64,000 nucleotides of DNA, taken from contig NZ_VFTZ01000008.1 of assembly GCF_006440775.1 (NCBI RefSeq), forward strand, positions 124,001 to 188,000, read 5' to 3'. Position 1 is the first letter of the stretch, and the number at the start of each line of letters is the position of its first letter. The notes below the pieces were generated by a model, which was given only the letters and a program-made list of their open reading frames with translations, had not been told where the DNA came from and did not search any database. Both the position numbers and the translations under genes were made by a program. Below, in pieces: positions 8,017-15,949 of the stretch. The DNA comes from Mesorhizobium sp. B2-7-2. GTDB lineage: Bacteria; Pseudomonadota; Alphaproteobacteria; Rhizobiales; Rhizobiaceae.

Positions 8017-9078
8017 TTACGACTCCCAGTCGAGCCGCTGGAATGCCGCGGCAATCGCGGCCTGGTCGAGCCCCGCCTCTTTTGCCGCCGCCATGCCTGC
8101 GATCAGCGCCGTGAACGCCCGAGCGGCACCGCCGGCGTCGAAGGCCTGCGTCGGCCGAAGCAAATCGATCATGATGCTGGCACCCAGCTTTTCGCTGGCT
8201 TCCTCGGCGAGGAGCTCGCCGATCGGCTGCAGCGTCCACTGCGCGAGATGGCGCTGCGCTTCCCGCACAAGCGGGCCAGTCGTGGCGGGGTTGAACAGGC
8301 CGGGCAGCACGCCGAAGGCGCCGGCGATGGCCTCACGCGCCGCCGAGAGGCTTTCCGCGGTCATTGAGCGCTCCAGGTCTGGCGACACGCTTTGCGGCCG
8401 CCAGTCCGCCGCTGGCGCCGGTCCTCCGGCCGCCGTAACGGCGACACTCTCCCGGAGCATGATGCGACCACGCTTGCCGCGGAAACCGCGCCCCAGCGTT
8501 TCCATGTCGACTTCTGGCGATTCCGGAAACGGCACGATCGCGCTGCCGATCGGCGCGTTCTCGAAGACTTCGGCGAGGGCCGATTCGACTGCATTCAGCA
8601 GGCCGGCCGTGAGGCTGGCGCGCTTCAACGGCGCGGTGCCATAGTAGGGTGCCGCGGGGTCACAGCCGATGCGAAGGTGAAGCACCTCGCCGGCAAGGGC
8701 TGTCTGGCTGGTACCGCCGCCGGCCTCGGGAATGGAGACACGGTAAGCGGTCGGCCGGCCGTAGCGGGTCCGCAAATCCCAATCGGAGCACGGCACAAGG
8801 CCGTCCCGGATCAGGAAGACGCTTTCGCCCCGCAGCGCGAGCGATCGGCCAATCAGCGCCAGCGTGCGGCGGTCGAGCAACGCCGTCCCGGTCACTGCCG
8901 CGAGCGCGAAACCGTTCTCCCACAACGAAACGCAACTTTGCGACGTCGCAGTCAGCTCCGCGATGCCGCGCCTGCCGGAGATATATGCTTCCCGGGCCGC
9001 GATGATCTCTGCGGTGAAGCCGGAAGCCGCGGCGCGGGTTTCCGTCTTGTTGCGGTTGAACGGCCAGAAATTCAGCAT
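8017..9078 (-). CDS. Phage portal protein, HK97 type (353 aa)
   Basis: Portal proteins form the dodecameric ring through which DNA enters the head. The sequence shows family features: LWENGFALAAVTG near the N-terminus, a GEVLHLRI segment, the SLTAGLLNAVESALAEVFENA helix, an AREAIAGAFGVLPGLF motif, and the C-terminal REAQRHLAQWTLQPIGELLAEE helix. It is somewhat shorter than typical HK97 portals (about 390-420 aa). The ATG at 9078 overlaps the stop of the preceding connector gene as ATGA, so translation is coupled. Placing the portal after capsid, protease and connector differs from the usual TerL-portal-protease-capsid order. Confidence 0.85.
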   Translation of the reverse strand: MLNFWPFNRNKTETRAAASGFTAEIIAAREAYISGRRGIAELTATSQSCVSLWENGFALAAVTGTALLDRRTLALIGRSLALRGESVFLIRDGLVPCSDWDLRTRYGRPTAYRVSIPEAGGGTSQTALAGEVLHLRIGCDPAAPYYGTAPLKRASLTAGLLNAVESALAEVFENAPIGSAIVPFPESPEVDMETLGRGFRGKRGRIMLRESVAVTAAGGPAPAADWRPQSVSPDLERSMTAESLSAAREAIAGAFGVLPGLFNPATTGPLVREAQRHLAQWTLQPIGELLAEEASEKLGASIMIDLLRPTQAFDAGGAARAFTALIAGMAAAKEAGLDQAAIAAAFQRLDWES

Positions 9079-9617
9079 CACGCCCTCCGGTAAGGCCGGA
9101 GAAGATCGCCGGCGCCGCTGTTCTGCATCGCCCGCGCCATCCAGGAGGGCGCTCGGCTGACTTCCTCGGTCATCACATCGGGGATCTCGGTGCGCTCCGA
9201 TGACGCGCCGGGCCGACCGGGATTTGATGCCATGTATTCGGCGAGCAGCTGGAATGCCCGAATGACGGCGGGCGGGAGCGCCGAGTTGTTGTCGCCGACG
9301 GTGCCAGCGAAGCGGTAGGGACCGCAGCCAGGCAGCGTGTAGCCGCCCGTTGGAGAGGGATCGAGCGTGACGGCCGTCCAGGCGTCGCCCTGCCATAGCT
9401 CGACGGTGGTGATGGTCGCAGGTGCCAGCGGCGGGCGCCATTCGCCAGGACCTTCCACGATCCATGTCACGGCGCGCGTAGACCAGCGATATGAGGTGTA
9501 CCCTTCGATCCGCGCCCAGATCATGTCGCAATTGAGAGCCCGAGCCTGTGCCGAAAGGCCCGTCGTGATGGCCCGGCCGTAAGCGGCGGCCTCTGTCTGC
9601 TTGATCGTTATCGCCAT
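9078..9617 (-). CDS. Head-tail connector-like protein (179 aa)
   Basis: The protein ends in a SGAGDLLRPYRRA-type tail, and its helical LPPAVIRAFQLLAEYMASNP segment resembles phiE125 gp8/gp6-like head-tail connector proteins, which build the ring under the portal. Location between prohead protease and portal supports this. The ATG at 9617 overlaps the protease stop as ATGA, and its own stop overlaps the portal start. In a satellite without tail genes, this ring would be the docking surface for a helper phage tail. The family match is by pattern. Confidence 0.7.
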   Translation of the reverse strand: MAITIKQTEAAAYGRAITTGLSAQARALNCDMIWARIEGYTSYRWSTRAVTWIVEGPGEWRPPLAPATITTVELWQGDAWTAVTLDPSPTGGYTLPGCGPYRFAGTVGDNNSALPPAVIRAFQLLAEYMASNPGRPGASSERTEIPDVMTEEVSRAPSWMARAMQNSGAGDLLRPYRRA

Positions 9618-10168
9618 CACGCCCTCCAGCGTCGCAGCGCGCGCTGCAGGCCAGCGTCGGGCGATTCCGCCGCCGCGACCGTCCACGACCGCGCCGCGAT
9701 CTGTGCCTGGTCGTATGCCGCTCGGGTGACCATGCTGATTTCGAAGAGATCGGCGCGGGTCACGGTGCGGAGGAGACCGCCATCGGCGCGTGTCACCAGG
9801 TCGCCGCCGGCGGGCACCCTGAAGCCCGGCGACAGGCCCTTCGTGAGACCGGCCGCCAGCGCGGCGAGGGCATCGTTCGCCCAGCTGGTCGACGGCACGA
9901 CGCGCGCCTCGATGTGGAGGGCGTCGTCGCCATCGCGAAGGGTAAGACTGCCCGCCTCAGTCGAGGCGAGCGGTTTCTCGGCGTCATGACCGGCGAGGAG
10001 AAAGATGTTCTCGCCGGTCTGGACGCGTGCGCGGAACGCGCCGGCGGCGAAGCGTTCCCGCCTGCCGTCGCCCAGCGTCGTTTCCGCGCCATAAGGGAAG
10101 CGCCCCGAAAGTCGGGTCGCGCCACCCTCGGCGCGAATCTCGAATGCGATCGGAGCGCCGAAGAGCAT
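9617..10168 (-). CDS. HK97-family prohead protease (183 aa)
   Basis: This serine protease trims the scaffold part of the capsid protein during head maturation. Visible family motifs are the histidine in FLLAGHD, the GLSPGFRV segment carrying the likely catalytic serine, and LFEISMVTRAAY near the C-terminus. Length fits the family. The ATG at 10168 lies 1 bp after the capsid stop; an upstream GTG at 10195 overlaps the capsid gene and is less likely. The C-terminal 25 residues are Arg/Ala-rich. Confidence 0.9.
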   Translation of the reverse strand: MLFGAPIAFEIRAEGGATRLSGRFPYGAETTLGDGRRERFAAGAFRARVQTGENIFLLAGHDAEKPLASTEAGSLTLRDGDDALHIEARVVPSTSWANDALAALAAGLTKGLSPGFRVPAGGDLVTRADGGLLRTVTRADLFEISMVTRAAYDQAQIAARSWTVAAAESPDAGLQRALRRWRA

Positions 10169-10169
10169 C

Positions 10170-11435
10170 TTATGCGCCCGCCTCGATTTCGACACCCGTC
10201 AGGATTTCGAGCTGCGCCGGGCGCGATACCGTGACATCCATTGTCGCCAGCGCGGTCAGGCGCAGCCCGCCCGAAGCCGCATCGCTGTACGGATCCCGGA
10301 TGAGGTCGATGGCACCACCCCAGGTGCCGACGAAGATCGGCGGGACGCCGCCCGTGGTCACCGTCAGCAGCGCCTTGGTCGCCAGCGGCGAGCCAGTCGG
10401 CGCGGCGAGCGCGTTGCTGCTCATGATCGGGTTCGGGATGTTCTTGATGAGCCGGTCCCATTCGCTGACTGCAGTGTTCGTGATCAGGCTGTCGTCCATG
10501 AAGTCGAAAACCTCCGGACGGATCAGCAACCGGACCGAACCCGGGCCGCCCGCAGCGTTTGCGGTGATGAAGCGCGTCACCGCGGCACGGAAAGCCGCCC
10601 AGGAGGCGACGTCGCTGACGGCCGTCGATGTGATGCTGTAGCTGCCGACAAGCACGCCGGCGGGCTCGCCGGAAGCGCCTGCACCCAGGAATACGGCCTT
10701 GTCCATGGCGACCGCCATGCAGCCGTTCATGTCACGCCGGACCGCCTGCTCGAGCGCGTCACCGCTCTGCTTCAGCGTCTTGCGGGTGATCTTCATGGTG
10801 ATGCCGAGCGTGCTATTCGGTGCCAGCGGTCGGTCGGTGGTCGCATAGGCGGTCGGACCGCCGACACTGCCGGTCTCGGAGGTCTGCCAGGCCGCCGCAA
10901 CGCTGGAGGTCGTAACCGGGTATTCCTGGAGGCCATGGTCGATGTTCACCATGCTGGCGCCCATGCGCACTGCCACCGAATCCGCGAAGATGCGGTCGAT
11001 GATCGGTGCCGTCACCTTCGGATCGGGAGTGCCGCTCGCGATGGTCTCGCCGGCGCGCTTTTCGAGCGCCTGCCACGGAATCGGCATGCCGCGATAGCCG
11101 CCGCGGTTGCGCAGTTCCTGCACGACTTCGGCCGTCGCGCCGTCGAGCTGGCGGCCCTCGTCCAGCGCCAAAGCAATCTGGCGCATTTCGAACTTGCCGA
11201 TCAGATCGGCGTAGTCCTTGTCGCTGCGCGTTTCGAGGTCGGCGCCGGCTTCCTTGCGCTCGGCGTCCTCGGCGATGAGGCTTGCGCGAAAGCGGGTTTC
11301 GTTCGAGCGATACTCGACGTCGAGCTCGCCCATTTTGCGGGTCTCGTCTTCGGTCGGCTTTTCTTTGCCGACCAGCTCGGACAGCGACTGGCGAATCTCG
11401 GATTGCCGGCGCTGGATTTCAGCACTTTTCAACAT
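10170..11435 (-). CDS. Major capsid protein, HK97 fold (421 aa)
   Basis: Residues 1-100 form a charged coiled-coil scaffold (delta) domain. After it, the HK97 fold begins with a GTPDPKVTAPIIDRIFADS segment and the N-arm/E-loop region. FLGAGASGEPAGVL is the classic P-domain motif, and LIRDPYSDAASGGLRLTALATMDVTVSRPAQLEIL is a typical C-terminal strand pair. AAAGGA lies upstream of the ATG at 11435. The length with the scaffold domain fits the family. Processing by the adjacent protease is expected near residue 80-110. The start overlaps the HNH gene by 17 bp. Confidence 0.93.
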   Translation of the reverse strand: MLKSAEIQRRQSEIRQSLSELVGKEKPTEDETRKMGELDVEYRSNETRFRASLIAEDAERKEAGADLETRSDKDYADLIGKFEMRQIALALDEGRQLDGATAEVVQELRNRGGYRGMPIPWQALEKRAGETIASGTPDPKVTAPIIDRIFADSVAVRMGASMVNIDHGLQEYPVTTSSVAAAWQTSETGSVGGPTAYATTDRPLAPNSTLGITMKITRKTLKQSGDALEQAVRRDMNGCMAVAMDKAVFLGAGASGEPAGVLVGSYSITSTAVSDVASWAAFRAAVTRFITANAAGGPGSVRLLIRPEVFDFMDDSLITNTAVSEWDRLIKNIPNPIMSSNALAAPTGSPLATKALLTVTTGGVPPIFVGTWGGAIDLIRDPYSDAASGGLRLTALATMDVTVSRPAQLEILTGVEIEAGA

Positions 11436-11730
11436 TTGCGGTTCCTTTCAGGAGGTTGCGCCACGCGATTGACGCGGCGGTTGGTTTGGTGAGGCCTCGT
11501 TCGAGGCGGATGTGGCAGGGAGGGCAAAGGCAGGTCAGGTTGCCCAGGTCGAAGGCAAGCTCCGGCGCCTGCCGCACCGGGATCTTGTGGTGCACCTCGA
11601 GCCGGCCGCGCTCGCCGCATTCCGTGCATCTGAAGTCATCGCGGCGCCGGGCGGCCTGCCGGAGAGCCACCCAGCGCCTTGAACGGTACACGTGATAGCC
11701 GGCGCGCCCGTTCTTGCCCGTCACACCCAT
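11419..11730 (-). CDS. HNH endonuclease (103 aa)
   Basis: The protein carries an HNH core: CTEC (C35, C38), VHHKIPV (H47, H48), a central Asn (N64) and CLCPPCHIRL (C69, C72, H73), giving a zinc-bound beta-beta-alpha-metal nuclease. Small HNH proteins next to TerL assist cos cleavage in HK97-type phages and are a typical component of capsid-forming satellites. It overlaps the TerL stop by 10 bp and the capsid start by 17 bp. A role in packaging is inferred from family and position. Confidence 0.88.
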   Translation of the reverse strand: MGVTGKNGRAGYHVYRSRRWVALRQAARRRDDFRCTECGERGRLEVHHKIPVRQAPELAFDLGNLTCLCPPCHIRLERGLTKPTAASIAWRNLLKGTANVEKC

Positions 11731-13331
11731 GCGGCGGTCCTTCCCGGTCGGAAAGGACGCGCGACTCGGCGCGCGCCTTCGGCGACGGCCAGGACGGTTG
11801 CGGCCGCGGCATCGATGCGGCCCAGGGAGCGCGATTTCGCCAACTTGTGGTTCCCGGCCGGGTCGATGAGCGTGATGGCATCAGCGAAGGCGGAGCGCAG
11901 CAGCAGGGACGGCAGCGTCTTCACATGGCCGTCGAACAATGCCCGCCGGAAACGCTCGATATCCTCGGAACCGTCTTTCCAGCCGAAGCCGCGCCAGATG
12001 AAGGGGACGCGGAGATTGGCCTTTGCCATAGCCTCCACGAACTCGGCATGACGGAAGCGGTCGCCCACGATGCAGGATATCGCGGCGCCGTCGACCAGCT
12101 TCACGACTTCGGCAAGCCAGAGGCCAGGCGGGACGGTATTATCGCCGAGCGTCGTCAGCTCGCCGCGCCCCTGCATCTCGACATAGCGGCCGCCGACACC
12201 ATCGGCGGCGCCGCGATCGGCGAGGCCGGGTTTGCTCGGGAACGTGCCGACGGCTTCAAGCCGGCCGGTCTCCGGCCAGTAGAGCGCTGCGGCCGACATC
12301 GAGCGGGACCCGCCGAGGTCGACGCCAAGGATGCACTGGCCTTCCCGCGCCGGCAGATCGTCTGGCTTCACTTCGGCGCCGAGCCATTCGTCGACGGTCA
12401 CCAAGACCGATCTATCTTCTGTCGAGACGCGCTCGTTGCGGTTGAGATTGCGGAAGCTGGAAAGCGCGGTGCCGCCGCGCGCGATGGCACGCCTGGCTTG
12501 TGCCTGCAGCCATTCGAGGCTCGCCCCGATGCCTTCCGTGGCACCGGGATTGGCTATCAGGAGCGACTCAGCGTCGTCGGCCGGGAGCCCGAAGGGCGGC
12601 CGATGCTCCTGCACATACGTGCCTGGCGGCGGTTCATCGAGCCACCGCGAGAAGGTGTTGCTGGCGTCGGGCGCGCTCGTCGAGATGATCAGCGCCTTGC
12701 CACCACGCTTGCCAAGACCGGATAGAATGGCGTTTTCAAGCGCGTCACCTTTTTCCCGGTCCCAGGCGGCGCGCTCGTCAAGAATGGCGAGCGTCGGGGC
12801 GCCGCCCAGGATGGACCTGCCATCGGCCGCGATGCAGCGGGCGAGCCCGCCGCCATTGCCCGTGAATTCTACCTCGAGGCGGGATCCTCGCCGGATGATG
12901 AATTTCGAGCGCTTCGACCTCGGCAGGCTGTTGACGAAGCCCGCCAGGAAGTTGAATGCGGTTTTCGCCTGGTCGCGATTGCGAGCTGCCAACAGGACTT
13001 CGCGGCGCGGCTGCTCATCCCATTCGCCTGTGACGGCACCGAGCGCCAGGCCGGCGGCAAGCGCCGTCTTCGCATTGCCGCGGCCGATCGAGAGACAGGC
13101 CACCATGTTCTCGGGGTCGAGGGCACCGCGCACGAATTTTTTCTGGAAATTTGCCAGCCGGAGCTTCTGGCCGGCCTTCGGTCCTTCCGGAATTTTCAGC
13201 CGTTCGAGGAAGGCGACGGCGATTTCAGCTGGGGATTTTTGGGCGATCGGGAGAGAGAAAGGAACAGCCCCATGCGGTCTGTGCCCCGCAGGAGCTTTTC
13301 GAGCATTGGGACCAGTTCGCCGCATCGCCAT
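11721..13331 (-). CDS. Large terminase subunit (536 aa)
   Basis: TerL pumps DNA into the prohead and cuts it. The ATPase domain shows a Walker A-type IGRGNAKT (about residues 82-89), a Walker B LAILDE (181-186) and a coupling motif ISTSAPD (216-222). The nuclease domain begins with ILGVDLGGSRS, whose D338 is the first acidic metal ligand. Length is normal for the family, and there is no frameshift. The start at 13331 is 45 bp downstream of the TerS-like gene. An intact TerL argues that the element packages its own DNA. Confidence 0.92.
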   Translation of the reverse strand: MAMRRTGPNARKAPAGHRPHGAVPFSLPIAQKSPAEIAVAFLERLKIPEGPKAGQKLRLANFQKKFVRGALDPENMVACLSIGRGNAKTALAAGLALGAVTGEWDEQPRREVLLAARNRDQAKTAFNFLAGFVNSLPRSKRSKFIIRRGSRLEVEFTGNGGGLARCIAADGRSILGGAPTLAILDERAAWDREKGDALENAILSGLGKRGGKALIISTSAPDASNTFSRWLDEPPPGTYVQEHRPPFGLPADDAESLLIANPGATEGIGASLEWLQAQARRAIARGGTALSSFRNLNRNERVSTEDRSVLVTVDEWLGAEVKPDDLPAREGQCILGVDLGGSRSMSAAALYWPETGRLEAVGTFPSKPGLADRGAADGVGGRYVEMQGRGELTTLGDNTVPPGLWLAEVVKLVDGAAISCIVGDRFRHAEFVEAMAKANLRVPFIWRGFGWKDGSEDIERFRRALFDGHVKTLPSLLLRSAFADAITLIDPAGNHKLAKSRSLGRIDAAAATVLAVAEGARRVARPFRPGRTAAWV

Positions 13332-13376
13332 TGTATCGACGATGCGAGGCCATCCGCGCGACCGGTTTCAGCGGGT

Positions 13377-13607
13377 TTACGTGGGCTGCGATGGGTTTCT
13401 GTGTCGCATCCAGTCGATGAGATCGCGCTCGACGGCATACATCCGACTGCCAAGCGTCTTGATCGGGTTGCCTGGCTCGTTGGCGATCACGCTGCGAACA
13501 AAGTCCGGGGAACAGCCAAGACGGCGCGCGATGCCGCCAGCGGTCCACAGAATGCGGTCGAGGTCAGGCGCCAGCGGCGGCGGCTTCACCTGCTTGCGGT
13601 CGCTCAT
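13377..13607 (-). CDS. Winged-HTH DNA-binding protein, candidate small terminase (76 aa)
   Basis: Residues 18-66 form a MerR/Nu1-type winged helix (ILWTAGGIARRLGCSPDFV, then a wing and an YAVERDLIDWM recognition-like end). It sits immediately before TerL, where small terminase subunits are encoded; Nu1-type TerS proteins have this fold. It is shorter than most TerS proteins and lacks a clear oligomerisation helix, so a second excisionase-like regulator remains possible. Its ATG overlaps with the preceding stop as ATGA. Confidence 0.55.
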   Translation of the reverse strand: MSDRKQVKPPPLAPDLDRILWTAGGIARRLGCSPDFVRSVIANEPGNPIKTLGSRMYAVERDLIDWMRHRNPSQPT

Positions 13608-13795
13608 CAGTGACCCAGGACATGACGCTTTTGCAGCTCTATAGCGAGATAGCGCAGGTCGAGCGGGCGCCGATCGCCGGCGATGACGCGCCCATCGCGC
13701 AGCAGTTGATAGCCTTCATCGACGCGGCGGACGTCGAAGCCGCTGTCGCGGGCCAGGCGGCGCAGCCGGCGATAGATCGCGTCGGCATCCATCAT
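13607..13795 (-). CDS. Hypothetical protein of the element (62 aa)
   Basis: A small basic protein with a helical N-terminus (MDADAIYRRLRRLARDSG) and a central beta-like GYQLLRDGRVIAGD stretch. It is coupled to its neighbours by overlapping stop and start codons on both sides, which supports real translation. A second ATG three bases downstream is also possible. No family is recognised. Confidence 0.55.
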   Translation of the reverse strand: MMDADAIYRRLRRLARDSGFDVRRVDEGYQLLRDGRVIAGDRRPLDLRYLAIELQKRHVLGH

Positions 13796-14100
13796 GCGGC
13801 GCCACCATATTGCGGATCGTCTCCACGACGTGGGTAGGCTTCTCGCTCGACAGCATCGCGAAACGCGATCAACTGCCGAGTGATTGCATCCTCTTTCATG
13901 CCGATGGCGCGAAGCTCTGTCCTCATCCTGGCGATCGTCTCTTGCCAGAACGTTTGCCGCTTTTTCCCGCGTTTCGATTTGAACTGCAGCGCTACATCCT
14001 GAATCGTAGAGCGCTGCCTCGAAAGAGGGAACGCCGTGATCTTGGCGCCAACCGATTCGACAGGCGGTAGGGGAGCATTGAAGTCGAGTTCAAGCTGCAT
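13792..14100 (-). CDS. DUF6074-like small protein (102 aa)
   Basis: The ATG at 14100 has a strong GGAGGTG six bases upstream. After a short N-terminal MQLELDFNAPLP segment, the protein has a KITAFPLSRQR motif. It continues as an amphipathic helical region with RTELRAIGMKEDAITRQLIAFRDAVEREAY. This AFPLxRR-plus-helix layout recalls DUF6074 proteins common in Rhizobiales mobile elements; the match is from memory of the pattern. Function is unknown. Confidence 0.6.
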   Translation of the reverse strand: MQLELDFNAPLPPVESVGAKITAFPLSRQRSTIQDVALQFKSKRGKKRQTFWQETIARMRTELRAIGMKEDAITRQLIAFRDAVEREAYPRRGDDPQYGGAA

Positions 14101-14101
14101 G

Positions 14102-14842
14102 CTACACCTCCGGCTTCGCAGACGGTGAAGTCGATACGTGCGAGGCGCGCCTTTCAGGGCGCGCCGCCTCGCCGCGCTTGTCATCGGGAAGTTGGCTCGC
14201 TGCCTCAAACTCCGCGGAGCCTCGCGTTGGTGTGCCCCTATTACCTCTGATAGGTAAGCTCCCTTCATCAGATATTTGGCCACGTGCACCATCAGCCGAC
14301 ACACGTGGCCAAGTTGTTTTCACTGATTCAACTTGGCCACGTGCACCAAGTTGATTTGGGTTTAGCTGGCGGTACGGAAGCTCGATCGACACCCATTCCG
14401 GGAAGGGCTCCGGCATCGCCAAGCGGATAGTTCGCGCCTTTCGCAGCTTGCCGCTTCGGTCCGCCGCAAACCCCATCTCGATGACCAAGAGGCCTGCCTT
14501 CGCAAGAAATGAAATCGCCTTGCTGGTGTTGGTGATGCTCATGCCGCCAGCCCAGCGCGCCAGGACCTCGTTGCCATCCGGCGTCGTGCCGGTGTCGCGC
14601 CGGATCGCTTTATCGATCGCCAAGAGAACGCGAAAATGGTCCTTGGTTTCAGCCATCTGGGCGGCGACGAAGACCCAAAGATCCACCATCGCGTGCTGAC
14701 CCTTTTTCGGCCACAAGATAGGGGTCGGCTTGGCGGCATGCGTCGGCTCCGATCTGCGCCGGCCGGACGGCTGCCAGGCCGATCTTGGCGGGGAAACCTC
14801 ATCGTCATTGTCCTGCACCAAGCGCCTCTCCGCGGTCGTCAC
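14102..14842 (-). CDS. Probable replication initiator-like winged-helix protein (246 aa)
   Basis: The GTG at 14842 overlaps the preceding stop as GTGA. Residues about 50-160 look like a winged-helix domain (VDLWVFVAAQMAETKDHFRVLLAID, then SITNTSKAISFLAKAGLLVIEMGF and a basic wing). The C-terminal third is low-complexity and repeats GARGQ. The DNA encoding that linker contains three copies of an 11-bp iteron-like motif, the arrangement seen when an initiator gene contains its own origin, as in lambda O. No primase or helicase motif is seen, so host replication proteins would be needed. The function is inferred from fold and embedded repeats. Confidence 0.5.
   Translation of the reverse strand: MTTAERRLVQDNDDEVSPPRSAWQPSGRRRSEPTHAAKPTPILWPKKGQHAMVDLWVFVAAQMAETKDHFRVLLAIDKAIRRDTGTTPDGNEVLARWAGGMSITNTSKAISFLAKAGLLVIEMGFAADRSGKLRKARTIRLAMPEPFPEWVSIELPYRQLNPNQLGARGQVESVKTTWPRVSADGARGQISDEGSLPIRGNRGTPTRGSAEFEAASQLPDDKRGEAARPERRASHVSTSPSAKPEV
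14242..14353. other. Candidate replication origin: iterons within the initiator-like gene
   Basis: TTGGCCACGTGCACCA occurs at 14276-14291 and again at 14333-14348, with an inverted copy of its core (CACGTGGCCAAGTTG) at 14302-14316. The second direct copy is embedded in a perfect 8-bp inverted repeat (CAACTTGG at 14329, CCAAGTTG at 14346). A further 5-bp-arm palindrome (TACCT-N5-AGGTA) lies at 14242-14256. The spacing between copies is AT-richer than the surroundings. Confidence 0.5.
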
Positions 14843-15129
14843 GATCGCGCCTCCAGCTCGTTGGCTTGGCGGATTGCCTCACAGGCCTGCTTGGCGGTGA
14901 GGCCGAACTCTCGCCGCAGCTCCGGTACCGGGTGCCGCTGCTCTTGGCGAAGACCCTCCCGGTTCTCAGCAAGCCAGCGTGCTGCAGCCTCGATGTTGCC
15001 ATAGCCCGATCGCAGCCGCGGCGTCGTCCCAAGAAGGCCGAAGGGCACGTCGCCGCCGTGGGCGGATTCGGTGCCCTGGCGGTGAAGGATGCGTTGCTGG
15101 TGGGCCTTGTCGAAACGACGGCCACTCAT
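14839..15129 (-). CDS. Hypothetical protein of the element (96 aa)
   Basis: This basic protein has no recognised domain. Its C-terminal half (EAAARWLAENREGL...ELRREFGLTAKQACEAIRQANEL) is predicted helical and could be a small helix-turn-helix. It is coupled on both sides by 4-bp start/stop overlaps, upstream to the AlpA-like gene and downstream to the replication-type gene, so it belongs to the early part of the leftward operon. Confidence 0.55.
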   Translation of the reverse strand: MSGRRFDKAHQQRILHRQGTESAHGGDVPFGLLGTTPRLRSGYGNIEAAARWLAENREGLRQEQRHPVPELRREFGLTAKQACEAIRQANELEARS

Positions 15130-15326
15130 GCGACGGCACCACTATTCATGAAGAAGGCGTGCAACTCGTCGCGCCGAACAACCCACTTTCCGCCGACCTT
15201 CTTTGCGGGGATTTCGCCCTTCTCCAGCAGGTAGAAAGCACGGCGCCGATCGCAGCCCAACTCGGCTGCTATCGCGTCGGCGCCCCAGATGAGCTGGAGT
15301 TCGGATGGCTTGGAATTCGCTTCCAT
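15126..15326 (-). CDS. AlpA/excisionase-like regulator (66 aa)
   Basis: AGGAGT lies six bases upstream of the ATG at 15326. The product is a single MerR-like winged helix (IWGADAIAAELGCDRRRAFYLLEKGEIPAKKVGGKWVV), the fold of AlpA activators and Xis proteins. It is the first gene of the leftward operon and is divergent from the regulator at 15438. In phage satellites, an AlpA-type protein in this position switches on excision and replication. Whether this one acts as activator, excisionase or both cannot be told from sequence. Confidence 0.75.
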   Translation of the reverse strand: MEANSKPSELQLIWGADAIAAELGCDRRRAFYLLEKGEIPAKKVGGKWVVRRDELHAFFMNSGAVA

Positions 15327-15364
15327 AGGTGACTCCTGATTTGCGGAGTCAATGTCAATCATCG

Positions 15365-15418
15365 TTACCATACAAATGTCAATTGAAATTGAAATGCAGA
15401 TGTGCTTTTGATTGGTAA
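15365..15418. promoter_or_regulatory. Palindromic operator region between the divergent regulators
   Basis: This AT-rich 110-bp divergent intergenic region contains TTACCA (15365-15370) inverted as TGGTAA (15413-15418). A perfect palindrome, TCAATTGAAATTGA, is centred inside it (15379-15392). It is the natural place for the control switch of the element. Confidence 0.5.
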
Positions 15419-15437
15419 TTGGCATGGAGTACGATTG

Positions 15438-15842
15438 ATGACGAATGAAAACGAACCTGCGCCCTCCCAGCAGCGGCGCGTCTACGTGCTCCCGACCGAG
15501 TTGGTGGAGCGGATCGTGGCCTTTCAGAACGAAATGGGGATGCCATCCGAGGTCGAGGCTGCTCGCCGACTCCTCGACGACGCGCTGAAGTTCCGCGACG
15601 ACTGGCGGTCAATCGTCGACCGCATCCTCGCCAAGACCGGAAAAGGCGGGGTCAACCAAGTCGGCCGCCTTCATGAGGCGGCAAAAGAGATCATCGTCGG
15701 CCATCCGCTCGTTACCGCAGTCACATTCGAGAAGCGCAGCGTGTCGTTCCGGCTTCTGACGGGTGAGGACGTCCATGTCTTCCCGGATGGGACCGTATTG
15801 GGTGATGACGCGAGCGGCGACAAGCTCCGGTATGGATTCTAG
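15438..15842 (+). CDS. Probable ribbon-helix-helix regulator of the element (134 aa)
   Basis: The ATG at 15438 has GGAG upstream; an upstream in-frame start would place translation inside the operator region. Residues 14-50 fit a ribbon-helix-helix domain: RRVYVLP beta strand, then ELVERIVAFQNEMG and EVEAARRLLDDALK helices. The C-terminal half is a compact alpha/beta region of unknown type. It is transcribed toward the integrase and divergent from the AlpA-like operon, as expected for a master repressor that keeps a satellite silent. The repressor role is inference. Confidence 0.6.
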   Translation: MTNENEPAPSQQRRVYVLPTELVERIVAFQNEMGMPSEVEAARRLLDDALKFRDDWRSIVDRILAKTGKGGVNQVGRLHEAAKEIIVGHPLVTAVTFEKRSVSFRLLTGEDVHVFPDGTVLGDDASGDKLRYGF

Positions 15843-15949
15843 GCGCCGATTAACCATCGGAGCAACGAAAGCCGTCACTGGCGGGAACTCCGGGCAGACA
15901 CGTGACCTACTGACTATGCAAGACAACGACAACGAACTGGAGGGGGACA

